Shown here one piece after another: positions 34,190-41,608 of a stretch of 64,000 nucleotides of DNA (positions are counted from its first letter, which is position 1; every line of letters starts with the position of its first letter). The stretch comes from Pseudoneobacillus rhizosphaerae (GTDB lineage: Bacteria; Bacillota; Bacilli; Bacillales; Cytobacillaceae), in the NCBI RefSeq assembly GCF_917563885.1, contig NZ_CAKJTG010000007.1, forward strand, positions 80,398 through 144,397, in the 5' to 3' direction. The translations under genes and the position numbers were made by a program. The notes beneath the pieces are model-generated. The model made no database searches. It saw only the letters and a list, made by a program, of their open reading frames with translations, and was not told the origin of the DNA.

Positions 34190-34488
34190 CGATTGATGTC
34201 CGTTTTATTGAGAAAATCTGAAAATGGTAACTAAGTGCGTTTGATGCCCGTTTTACGAAAAATCTGAAAAGCGGTAACTAAAAGTCCGTTTGATGCCCGT
34301 TTTACGAAAAAAATCCGAAAAACGGTAACTAAAAGGCCATTTGATGCCTGTTTTACGAAAAAAATCTGAAAAACGGTAACTAAAAGGCCATTTGATGCCT
34401 GTTTTACGAAAAAATCTGAAAAACGGTAACTAAAGGTCCAATTGATATCCGTTTTAGGAAAAAAATCAGTGAAACGGAATTGGCCCAT
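34190..34488 (+). repeat. Tandem array of about 50-bp units (6 copies)
   Basis: Six units of 49-51 bp begin with (A/T)TTGAT(G/A)(C/T)C(C/T)GTTTTACG. Each holds CCGTTTT and AAAACGG halves that can form a hairpin, and most end in GGTAACTAAAAG. The outer copies are more diverged than the inner ones, as in arrays that grow from the middle. An open frame runs through it, but its sequence is merely the repeat, and I do not call it a gene. It lies in a gene-free stretch from 34067 to 35026. Confidence 0.7.
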
Positions 34489-34685
34489 TCAATCATTCAA
34501 GCATAATGAGCCGAAATCGGCTGGTTATTATATGAAAAACAACAATCAATAAGAAAAAGGCCTAAACTAAAGCTCGGGGGAAGCACGAAAACAGCCCAAG
34601 GCTACTGAAAAAGTGGGTACTCACATTTTTTTTGGTAATCTTGAACCCGTCATGCTGCCTTTGGGGGTGAATTGATTGTCGAATG

Positions 34686-34790
34686 TTGATAATTTAGGCA
34701 AAACGGTTGATAAACTTGAAGAAACGGTTGATAAACTGTAAATAATGGTTGATAATCACAAAAAAACAGTTGATAACCCGCAAATAATCA
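34686..34790 (+). repeat. 21-bp-period array, TTGATAA core (5 units)
   Basis: Five 21-mers start TTGATAA at 34686, 34707, 34728, 34749 and 34770, with 14 variable bases after each core. The flank GTCGAATG and the first unit match the array at 6717-6800 read on the other strand. Confidence 0.75.
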
Positions 34791-34925
34791 ATTAATACCT
34801 TACACCAACTTTATCTTATGGTGATGCATTAACTGCTTTTGCCTATGTATCACTCATTTTTGTAAATTATCCTCTTTCACCAGATAATTCCTCCAAATTT
34901 TGCAGATTTTAATAAATATACAGAT

Positions 34926-34972
34926 AAAAAAGGAAGCCAAAGACCTCTTGCCGATAGGTACTTAGCTTCCCC
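34926..34972 (-). terminator. Terminator of the ylqG-ylqH operon
   Basis: On the minus strand GGAAGCTAAGTACCT and AGGTCTTTGGCTTCC pair around a short loop and are followed by TTTTTT. Confidence 0.75.
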
Positions 34973-35026
34973 CTTTACCAAAAATTTACTATTCCAGTGA
35001 TAACGAACCGTTCCCCTGTTCTGCCA

Positions 35027-35350
35027 TTAATTATCTTTAGTTGAAGCAAAAGAACCGTCCCCATGCTTCTTTGAATGTTCCCTGTCGACATGATACATAA
35101 AGGCAAAGACCTCTGCTACGGCGCTATACAGCTGTTCAGGGATGGTTTGGTTGATTTTTAGCTGGCTTAATAGTTCTACTAAGGATGGGTCTTCTTGGAG
35201 TGGGATTCGATGTTCTTTCGCTTTTTGGATAATGTTACTTGCAACTAATCCGCTTCCTTTTGCCGTTACTTTTGGTGCTGCTTGCTGAATAGAATCATAG
35301 GAAAGAGCAACGGCTTTTAGTGGTTTGGTATTACTATTTTTTTTATTCAT
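35027..35350 (-). CDS. ylqH: YlqH/FlhB C-terminal-domain-like protein with a repeat-encoded tail
   Basis: This 107-residue protein matches the cytoplasmic domain of the flagellar export protein FlhB (AVALSYDSIQQAAPKVTAKG, IPLQEDPSLVELL, IPEQLYSAVAEVFAFMY). The NPTH autocleavage site of FlhB is absent, as in YlqH/FhlX proteins, which can partly stand in for that domain. The last dozen or so residues (SKKHGDGSFAST) are encoded by a copy of the dispersed palindrome at 35043-35069, so the native C terminus has been replaced or extended. The start overlaps the end of ylqG in ATGA. Confidence 0.75.
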   Translation of the reverse strand: MNKKNSNTKPLKAVALSYDSIQQAAPKVTAKGSGLVASNIIQKAKEHRIPLQEDPSLVELLSQLKINQTIPEQLYSAVAEVFAFMYHVDREHSKKHGDGSFASTKDN

Positions 35351-36627
35351 ATTTTAATGTCCACCCTTTTGTATACATCCGTCGAAAGATTCATAGGATT
35401 CGGTTGTGGCACTCCAATTTGGTTTTTATCAAAAGTAGGGTTCACTTTTACAAATGACAACATATAGCCATTGCTCTCTAGCTTTTCTTTTAGTATTGGA
35501 GTTAAAGCCTTAACTATTGGTTCAATCTCACGTTTATCATTGATGACAGAAAGATGAACCACTTTGTTTTGAACTTGCATATCAATAACTGTTTGTTCTA
35601 AACTCTGTAATTCTAAATGAAATAAAATTCTGCAGAAATCGGGATCAATTTGCCCTGTTTTGGTTTTCCTACCGCTCCATTGGAGGGTAATATCTGATTG
35701 CTTCCCCCCAAAGGAAAAAGGCAATTGTAACACCATTTGCAGCATTGGACCGATGGATTCCTGTGAAATTAATTGCATTCCTGTTAACCGGTTTAAAAGG
35801 GGCTCTACTTCTTTGCCATTTTCCCCAAGCTCTATCATTGCCTTCATTAAAAGCGGTTTTAATGACTGAAGCGGTTCGGCAGGATCCTGTTCGGCATTTG
35901 TCCACAACTGAACTTCTTTTTCGTATTCAAGCCCTAATGATTGGACTAGGTTTCTTAGTAAATGCTGAATCGCTTTACCGCTTTCGAGTTCATTAGGAGG
36001 TGGATTTTCTAGAATAGAAGAAATCACGTCTCTTAAAGATTGTATCGTCTTTGATGAATCCGTCGTCGGCTGCTCCAAATACCTTCCTACCTTTTCCAAT
36101 TGTTCATAGAAGGATTGTGACTCCTGTACGGCCACGAGCGATTGAAAAATTGGTTTGGTAAACGGGAGCTCCTTTTCTATCATCCACTCAAGTGCCATTA
36201 GTTCTTTTGTCAAAGCTCCTTGATTAGTGACCCAGGTTGCAGCTAACTTTAGTTGTTCTTTAGAAATAGGTAGATTTTTTAACGAAATAAATTCCAATAG
36301 TTGCAAATTTTGCTTCGTTTCGGGAAGTTGAAGATTTTTTAGAAATAGACTCCCAGTTTGATCTTGTCCTATCCGCTCTACCACCTTAAGCTCAATCCCA
36401 TCGTTCCCACCAGAACGAACTTCAAACCAATATCTGTCAGTAACATTTATGTTTGCCTTTAACTGAGCAAATAATCGCATATTTCCAAATTGAATAATAG
36501 CAGTACTATTGGGAAGTAGTTTCTCCACACTACCATAAAGAAACTGCCCCGGTCGCAAAGAAACCATCGAGGCTTTATGTAAGGTATTAGTATTAAAAAC
36601 GCCATCAAACATTCGTATTGGATTCAT
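35347..36627 (-). CDS. ylqG: YlqG-like, FliK-related flagellar protein
   Basis: This 426-residue cytoplasmic protein is mostly helical in the middle, with a C-terminal FliK-like domain (ILFHLELQSLEQTVIDMQVQ, NKVVHLSVINDKREIEPIV, LESNGYMLSFVKV). In Bacillus, ylqG and ylqH are adjacent and lie between rnhB and sucC; here neither neighbour is seen. The ATG at 36627 has AAAGGAG upstream. The frame could be extended to 36681, but those codons lie in a repeat arm. The exact role in motility is not known to me. Confidence 0.6.
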   Translation of the reverse strand: MNPIRMFDGVFNTNTLHKASMVSLRPGQFLYGSVEKLLPNSTAIIQFGNMRLFAQLKANINVTDRYWFEVRSGGNDGIELKVVERIGQDQTGSLFLKNLQLPETKQNLQLLEFISLKNLPISKEQLKLAATWVTNQGALTKELMALEWMIEKELPFTKPIFQSLVAVQESQSFYEQLEKVGRYLEQPTTDSSKTIQSLRDVISSILENPPPNELESGKAIQHLLRNLVQSLGLEYEKEVQLWTNAEQDPAEPLQSLKPLLMKAMIELGENGKEVEPLLNRLTGMQLISQESIGPMLQMVLQLPFSFGGKQSDITLQWSGRKTKTGQIDPDFCRILFHLELQSLEQTVIDMQVQNKVVHLSVINDKREIEPIVKALTPILKEKLESNGYMLSFVKVNPTFDKNQIGVPQPNPMNLSTDVYKRVDIKI

Positions 36628-36651
36628 TTCCACAACTCCTTTGAAGCATGT

Positions 36652-36780
36652 GAAGCATGAGGACAGTTCTCGTGCCTCCACTCTACAAATTCGAGTATTT
36701 TGTCTGTTACCGGAAACTAAAGCTCAAGATTCATCATTTCGTAATCCGAAAGAAGCGTAAGCACTGTCCCCATACTTCGC
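36652..36780. repeat. Dispersed palindromic element spanning the 3' end of the immunity gene
   Basis: One arm (GAAGCATGAGGACAGTTC to GTGCCTCC) is at 36652-36680 and the inverted arm (GAAGCGTAAGCACTGTCC to CATACTTCGC) is at 36752-36780. The central terminator hairpin of other copies is missing. The second arm lies inside the coding region of the SMI1 protein. Confidence 0.6.
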
Positions 36781-37143
36781 AACCTCACTTATTTCATTCG
36801 TCTCATGTTCCCAGTAAACGATTGAGAGATTATTTAGGTTTAGGCAAAAGTAGTCGCCTGAGGGTTCTGTTGCGAAAGGTAAGAGTTTTCCGTTAAATTG
36901 CTCTTTAAAGTAGCCGATTACTTTATATATATTTTCTATATCTTGTTTGTTATAAGATAAAAGAGCTTTCATCTCTACTTCTTTCCCTGACAGGGTTGAA
37001 AAGATGTTTGGGCTTGGGCGTCCGCCATTGTGTAATTGTATTAATTCTTTTAACACGTTTGGTATAGTTAAACCTTGTTCTTTTTCAAATTCTTCGATGC
37101 TATTTTGTAAGGGCTTGACTCTTTTCCAACTGATATTGTTCAT
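36724..37143 (-). CDS. SMI1/KNR4-family immunity protein, C terminus altered by a repeat
   Basis: This 139-residue protein has the SMI1/KNR4 (SUKH) pattern: the opening ISWKRVKPLQNSIEEFEKEQ, PNVLKELIQLHNGG, then LPFATEPSGDYFCLNLN and IVYWEHETNEI. Such proteins are common immunity factors for nuclease toxins in polymorphic toxin systems. It directly follows the WHH toxin gene. Residues after about 120 (VAKYGDSAYASFGLRNDES) are encoded by a palindromic repeat arm, where the family would normally have a DSF..FL helix, so the end has probably been replaced by the insertion. ATG 37143 follows GGTGAT. It may still be functional, because the tail helix is peripheral. Confidence 0.75.
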   Translation of the reverse strand: MNNISWKRVKPLQNSIEEFEKEQGLTIPNVLKELIQLHNGGRPSPNIFSTLSGKEVEMKALLSYNKQDIENIYKVIGYFKEQFNGKLLPFATEPSGDYFCLNLNNLSIVYWEHETNEISEVAKYGDSAYASFGLRNDES

Positions 37144-37161
37144 ATCTATCACCATCCTTTA

Positions 37162-37824
37162 TTAGTATCCTCCACCCCAAAGAGCTTTTCCACCGGTATG
37201 GGCTGCTCCACCTTGAGTTCGATCATGCTTAGCTGTTTCCACCAATTGCATTTTTCCTGTTTCAGCATCATGATGCCACGTATAACCCTCAGGTGTTTTA
37301 CCATCCATAATGTCTTCTATTTGTTCATCAGAAAACTGACTATTAAGGTCGGGGTCGTTTTCAATTGCATTTTTCAACTGCTTATTACATTCATTAAATT
37401 GTCGAGGATTTGATTCCTTCGAAAGCTCATCTGGCAGCTGCACATCATACATACTATCAAATTCTGGAACCACTACCTCAACTTTTACTCCATTAATATC
37501 AATGGTTTTTCTCACATATGGGACACCGGAAGGTTCATGCGTTTTACCTTCTAATTCTTCGTTATCACATTTATAATGAATAACTCCATCTTGATCAATG
37601 GTACATTTTTTAATTTGTTGATCGGTCCAGCCTGTCTTCTCTTTTAAATCCTTTGCCTCATCTTCTGTAAGTGGACGTGTCCCTTTTTTCTCAGCGTTAT
37701 CCGTTATTGACAGTGGTTTATCTAGTTCACCAATATCCATGGTCTTGTTCGTCATTTCTTTAGCTAATTTAGCAAGAGGATTCTCGTTTATAACCATTTC
37801 TGCAAATTGCATGAATGCGTTCAT
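37162..37824 (-). CDS. Polymorphic toxin with WHH (HNH/Endo VII-type) nuclease domain
   Basis: This 220-residue protein has an N-terminal part with LKEKTGWTDQQIKK, a segment common in Gram-positive toxins. It ends in the WHH nuclease domain: GYTWHH at about 177-182, MQLV, then HDRTQGGAAHTGG and a Trp-Gly-rich end. WHH domains are treble-clef DNases or RNases of the HNH/Endo VII superfamily. There is no signal peptide, LXG or WXG100 domain, so delivery would need a dedicated route. The start overlaps the ATPase gene's stop in ATGA, which suggests co-production with the ATPase. The SMI1 gene downstream is the expected immunity gene. Confidence 0.8.
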   Translation of the reverse strand: MNAFMQFAEMVINENPLAKLAKEMTNKTMDIGELDKPLSITDNAEKKGTRPLTEDEAKDLKEKTGWTDQQIKKCTIDQDGVIHYKCDNEELEGKTHEPSGVPYVRKTIDINGVKVEVVVPEFDSMYDVQLPDELSKESNPRQFNECNKQLKNAIENDPDLNSQFSDEQIEDIMDGKTPEGYTWHHDAETGKMQLVETAKHDRTQGGAAHTGGKALWGGGY

Positions 37825-40800
37825 CTAAGAACACCTCCATTTTCAACTTCCATTTTCCATGCTGCATATATTTCAAGGTTGTCTTCGCCTTGTTTCGAAT
37901 AATCCTTTAGCAAACACTGGCAGATGGCTAAAATGGCATCCTCTGCTAATCCAGAAGTTCGAGTTACAATCATTTCACGCAAATGACCAGTCAGTGCAGT
38001 AAAGCTTGGAGCATTTTTTATCGCATTTTCAACAAATGTCTCACAATCTAATAATTCTGTCACTAGTTCCGCTAATTTATCAAAATGTTCTACATTCCAT
38101 AAGGTTAATTCCTTATCTTTCAAATACTCCGTTAGTAAGTAATGAATGCCAATTTTATTTTTTGTAGAAAGCTTGGAGGTTGCTAATAAGTTTTTTAGTA
38201 ATGAAACATCGACCTCAACACTTTCTAAATTTCGACCTATTAATAAAAGCTTTAATAGCTCACTTTTAAAAATGAGATTGTCGTCTTTTCTCAGTATAGT
38301 TGTTTGATCAAAGACATAGGGTTTTTCTTCCCCATCAAACTTATTTATTCTACACAAGACTGGCTCTAACCAATCATTTTGATAAACAACCGCAACACCC
38401 TTTGGTAATTTTGCTATTTCGTCTAGTTGGTCATCCTTTAAGGCTGCCGATTTGCCAGCAAGTCTACGATCGGTTTCATCTGGTAATCTCATGATGATTT
38501 TTGTATTAGTATTTCGAATCGCAGACAGATCGACAGCACTCGGAGACTGATCCGAAATGATAAATCCTTCTCCATACGTTCGCATTTCTGCGATCGCATT
38601 AGACAGCATCTCGACTGATTTTCCAGTCATATTGGAGCCTTCTGGATTTTGTTCACTAGAGGTTCTCTTCAAAATATTATGAGCTTCTTCTAACACCGTA
38701 ACATGCTTAAGTGGTTGATTCATCCCTTTGGTGTTAGACATTCTATGCTCATTTAGCCTCATAACAAGAATTCCCATGATAAGTGACTTCGTTTCTAAAG
38801 ACCCTATCCTACTTAAGTCGACAATGACATTTTTATCAAAAAGTATCTCATTATCAATTTCATCTGCGGAGAAGATTTGACCATTTAAACCATTCGTTAA
38901 CGATTTAACCCGCGTAGCTAACGCACCAATATAATTGCTCTTTAATTCCTGAGAATAGGCTGAGTTATTAATAACCTTAATCAATTCAATCTGAAGGTCT
39001 TGAAATGTTGGAAAAAGGTCGTCCGAAATGGCATTCTTAGATTCTAGTAAATCCCAACCACAAACTTCATAGGCTTGTAGAACAGCATCCTTTAATACAG
39101 CCGGCATCGCGGCATACATCGGCCAACACACATTGAAAATTTCAATTAATCGATCAATGTGTTCTAGGACATGTATCGACGGCGGAAACTTAAACGGATT
39201 GATTCGAAGCAGCTCTGAATACAAAGGATTTGTTCCTAGTACTGTGACATCTTTTCGATGACCAAACATATTCTTATATTCGCCTTTTGCTGGTTCGATA
39301 ATTAAAAAATTAATGCCAACAACATCAAGTTGATCCAACAATTCATAAATGGTATTACTTTTACCAGATCCAGTTGATCCCGTAATAAAGGTGTGCATAG
39401 ATAAGCTATTTCTATTTAGTGCCACCCGATTGCCACTATCACTTCCCATATTGTACACATTGCCTAAGTTAACCGTATGCGTAGGTTTAACACCATCATA
39501 ACTGACAACTTCCTTTGCAAAATCCGCATGTTCAACGACAGGGAAGCCACATACGGATCTCCGAGGTAACCCCATGTGGAGGGCTAGTTCATTCCCGCTT
39601 ACAAGAGTACATGGAGTAACTTGAATACCCCCGACAGGACTATCATAAGAAAAAACTGGGTGGATAAAGTTGGTAACATATTCTTTTATTCTGTCGGTTT
39701 TTTTGCCATCGACTCTTCCCCAAGAATTAATAGCAGAAACCTCAACACCAGAATTTTCACCGCGCATTATTGCCTTATAGGTAGAAGCCGCAATCTCCGC
39801 GCCGTAAGGATTATCGGACAAGAAATAGGCAGCACACTCCCACATCCCTAAACTTTCAAATTCCTTTAATCGTTCTAGCTGTACATCGATACGTTCTAAA
39901 GTGTTAACGATCGTTTTATCTTGAATCGTTAGAGTAATAGCTTGGGATGTCCCAGAAGCTAATCCTTTAGTATCGGTAGTAGCCTGGTTTTTACTTTCAT
40001 TTTCACCAAAACTCTCTCCACGAGTTTGAGAGTTCGTATCACTAAATGACTTACTTGTAGAAGTGGATTCTGTTTCTGTTTTTTGAATAGCCATTCCAAG
40101 TAAACCTAAGCCACCTGATATAACCCCTCCAGCAACCAGACTTGCACCACCCGTAACAGGTGCTAGTGCAGCTCCTACAATACCAACAGCAGACGCCAAC
40201 CCCTTCGTTGCTTTCCCTGCAAAATTTTCTTCAGAAACCGAATGGCTAGTAGATTCATTTGTTGATTGTGTCGAACTATTCGAAGAAGACTCGTTTTGTG
40301 TATAGGATGTTCCTTTCGTAGCCCCTTCTGTAAAAGCCTTAGATAAATTCATCGTACTATTGCTAGAGTAATTAACCTGAGAGGTTGCAAACGGTGATAA
40401 CTGAGTATATATCTTTTCATAGTTTTTACGAGTATCCAATAATTGTTCATGTGTTGAACCGTTCGCGACAATAATCCCTGTATAGCGTTCACCCTGCATA
40501 GACAAAGCAAGCTTCTCTAACCCTTGAATAAACGATTTATTAGCTTTATTTTCTTCATCCCTACTATTTGCTACACAGGACACAGCAGAGATGCTAGTTC
40601 CTTTAATATTTCTTAACACCTGCTGCATTTCATCCGCAAAGAAATCCTGTGTTTTTATTCCGGGAAATTGGCCTGATATTGCATTTTTCAGTGTATCTTT
40701 AAGAGAGTTCGTTGTTCGTTCTGAATCAAGCGATCGAATCCCCATATAGAAATCTGTTTTCTCGCCATTACTATCAATAATGATAAAAACAGCACAATTT

Positions 40801-41084
40801 GTAGTCGCGAGTGCGTTAAAAACACTCGCGAATTTATAGGTAGAATATTCATCTTTTTCATAGACCATTTCATTAATTTTGAAAAACCGTACATTCTCAG
40901 CGATATTGGATTCTAGCACTTCCTCATCAAGAGGCACAATTTCCAAATCTCTAAGTTTAGTAATATAATTCTTTAATACAATATCATCAACTACTTTTAA
41001 CGCATCTTGAAACTGAATATCCAGTTGGTTGTATTTCGGAACAGGCGTAGGATTATTCTGCTGATATTCATTCATTTCATTCAT
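37821..41084 (-). CDS. HerA/FtsK-type ATPase (DUF87) with membrane hairpin
   Basis: This 1087-residue protein has an N-terminal unknown region and a Ser/Asn/Thr-rich stretch (about 240-360) that surrounds a hydrophobic pair (GLASAVGIVGAALAPVTGGA, then LVAGGVISGGLGLLGMAI; about 293-333). A RecA-like ATPase follows with Walker A ITGSTGSGKSNT (about 566-574), Walker B HVTVLEEAHN (about 798) and arginine or sensor parts (IIMRLPDETDRR). The C terminus is a helical domain. HerA/FtsK ATPases pump DNA or proteins, or act in defence. The toxin gene overlaps its end. The ribosome site is GGAGGG, about 12 bases before the ATG. The Ser-rich linkers and membrane hairpin suggest a membrane-linked ring. Confidence 0.75.
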   Translation of the reverse strand: MNEMNEYQQNNPTPVPKYNQLDIQFQDALKVVDDIVLKNYITKLRDLEIVPLDEEVLESNIAENVRFFKINEMVYEKDEYSTYKFASVFNALATTNCAVFIIIDSNGEKTDFYMGIRSLDSERTTNSLKDTLKNAISGQFPGIKTQDFFADEMQQVLRNIKGTSISAVSCVANSRDEENKANKSFIQGLEKLALSMQGERYTGIIVANGSTHEQLLDTRKNYEKIYTQLSPFATSQVNYSSNSTMNLSKAFTEGATKGTSYTQNESSSNSSTQSTNESTSHSVSEENFAGKATKGLASAVGIVGAALAPVTGGASLVAGGVISGGLGLLGMAIQKTETESTSTSKSFSDTNSQTRGESFGENESKNQATTDTKGLASGTSQAITLTIQDKTIVNTLERIDVQLERLKEFESLGMWECAAYFLSDNPYGAEIAASTYKAIMRGENSGVEVSAINSWGRVDGKKTDRIKEYVTNFIHPVFSYDSPVGGIQVTPCTLVSGNELALHMGLPRRSVCGFPVVEHADFAKEVVSYDGVKPTHTVNLGNVYNMGSDSGNRVALNRNSLSMHTFITGSTGSGKSNTIYELLDQLDVVGINFLIIEPAKGEYKNMFGHRKDVTVLGTNPLYSELLRINPFKFPPSIHVLEHIDRLIEIFNVCWPMYAAMPAVLKDAVLQAYEVCGWDLLESKNAISDDLFPTFQDLQIELIKVINNSAYSQELKSNYIGALATRVKSLTNGLNGQIFSADEIDNEILFDKNVIVDLSRIGSLETKSLIMGILVMRLNEHRMSNTKGMNQPLKHVTVLEEAHNILKRTSSEQNPEGSNMTGKSVEMLSNAIAEMRTYGEGFIISDQSPSAVDLSAIRNTNTKIIMRLPDETDRRLAGKSAALKDDQLDEIAKLPKGVAVVYQNDWLEPVLCRINKFDGEEKPYVFDQTTILRKDDNLIFKSELLKLLLIGRNLESVEVDVSLLKNLLATSKLSTKNKIGIHYLLTEYLKDKELTLWNVEHFDKLAELVTELLDCETFVENAIKNAPSFTALTGHLREMIVTRTSGLAEDAILAICQCLLKDYSKQGEDNLEIYAAWKMEVENGGVLR

Positions 41085-41085
41085 G

Positions 41086-41592
41086 TTATCTATTGCCCTC
41101 CATATCCGTAAGTATACATGTACCGCCTACGACTACCGCTGCTACACCAGCAACGATAACAATTGGCTTGGCAACAGCTACACCAACAGCCGTTGCTACA
41201 ACGCCTCCTATGGTTAGACCCGTCCCAACTTGTCTTCTGCTGAAAGTAGTTGTCTGAGCTGCTCCGTGTCTTTCTTTTTCAATTTTCGCTGCTCTTTGTC
41301 CAAATAACTGTCTGCACATGCTCTTAAGCAGGGCAATTCTTTCCTTCGAAAAATTGTACACAACCTGTACCATTTGATCGTTCAGATAGTCCTTTGACCA
41401 AGAAGTTACATCATAGTTCAAAGCTTCCCCATCATGTTGATCATATAAATCTTCTATTTTTTCAGCCATCGAAAGCATTTGGTCAAATTCTACAAATGTG
41501 GGGTCAATAACTAAATTATCTTTAAGCATAATTCTAACTAATCTTGTATCATTAGCTTGAATCGCTTGTCTAAATTCTAGTGAAATAGCCAT
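41086..41592 (-). CDS. Small protein with C-terminal membrane hairpin, unknown function
   Basis: This 168-residue protein has a helical, charged N-terminal part and two hydrophobic segments near the end (TGLTIGGVVATAVGVAVA, PIVIVAGVAAVVVGGTCIL), preceded by a basic stretch. I recognise no family. AGGAGG precedes the ATG. It lies between the dynamin-like and HerA-like genes, and the gaps on both sides are under 20 bases, so it is part of the system, perhaps a membrane adaptor or docking subunit. The hydrophobic pair resembles the ones in the ATPase and in the 804-residue protein. Confidence 0.6.
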   Translation of the reverse strand: MAISLEFRQAIQANDTRLVRIMLKDNLVIDPTFVEFDQMLSMAEKIEDLYDQHDGEALNYDVTSWSKDYLNDQMVQVVYNFSKERIALLKSMCRQLFGQRAAKIEKERHGAAQTTTFSRRQVGTGLTIGGVVATAVGVAVAKPIVIVAGVAAVVVGGTCILTDMEGNR

Positions 41593-41608
41593 TAAAAGTT
41601 CCTCCTAA

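Noticed and set aside
34231-34488. 85-codon minus-strand frame
   Set aside because: It only translates the tandem 50-bp repeat and has no ribosome site.
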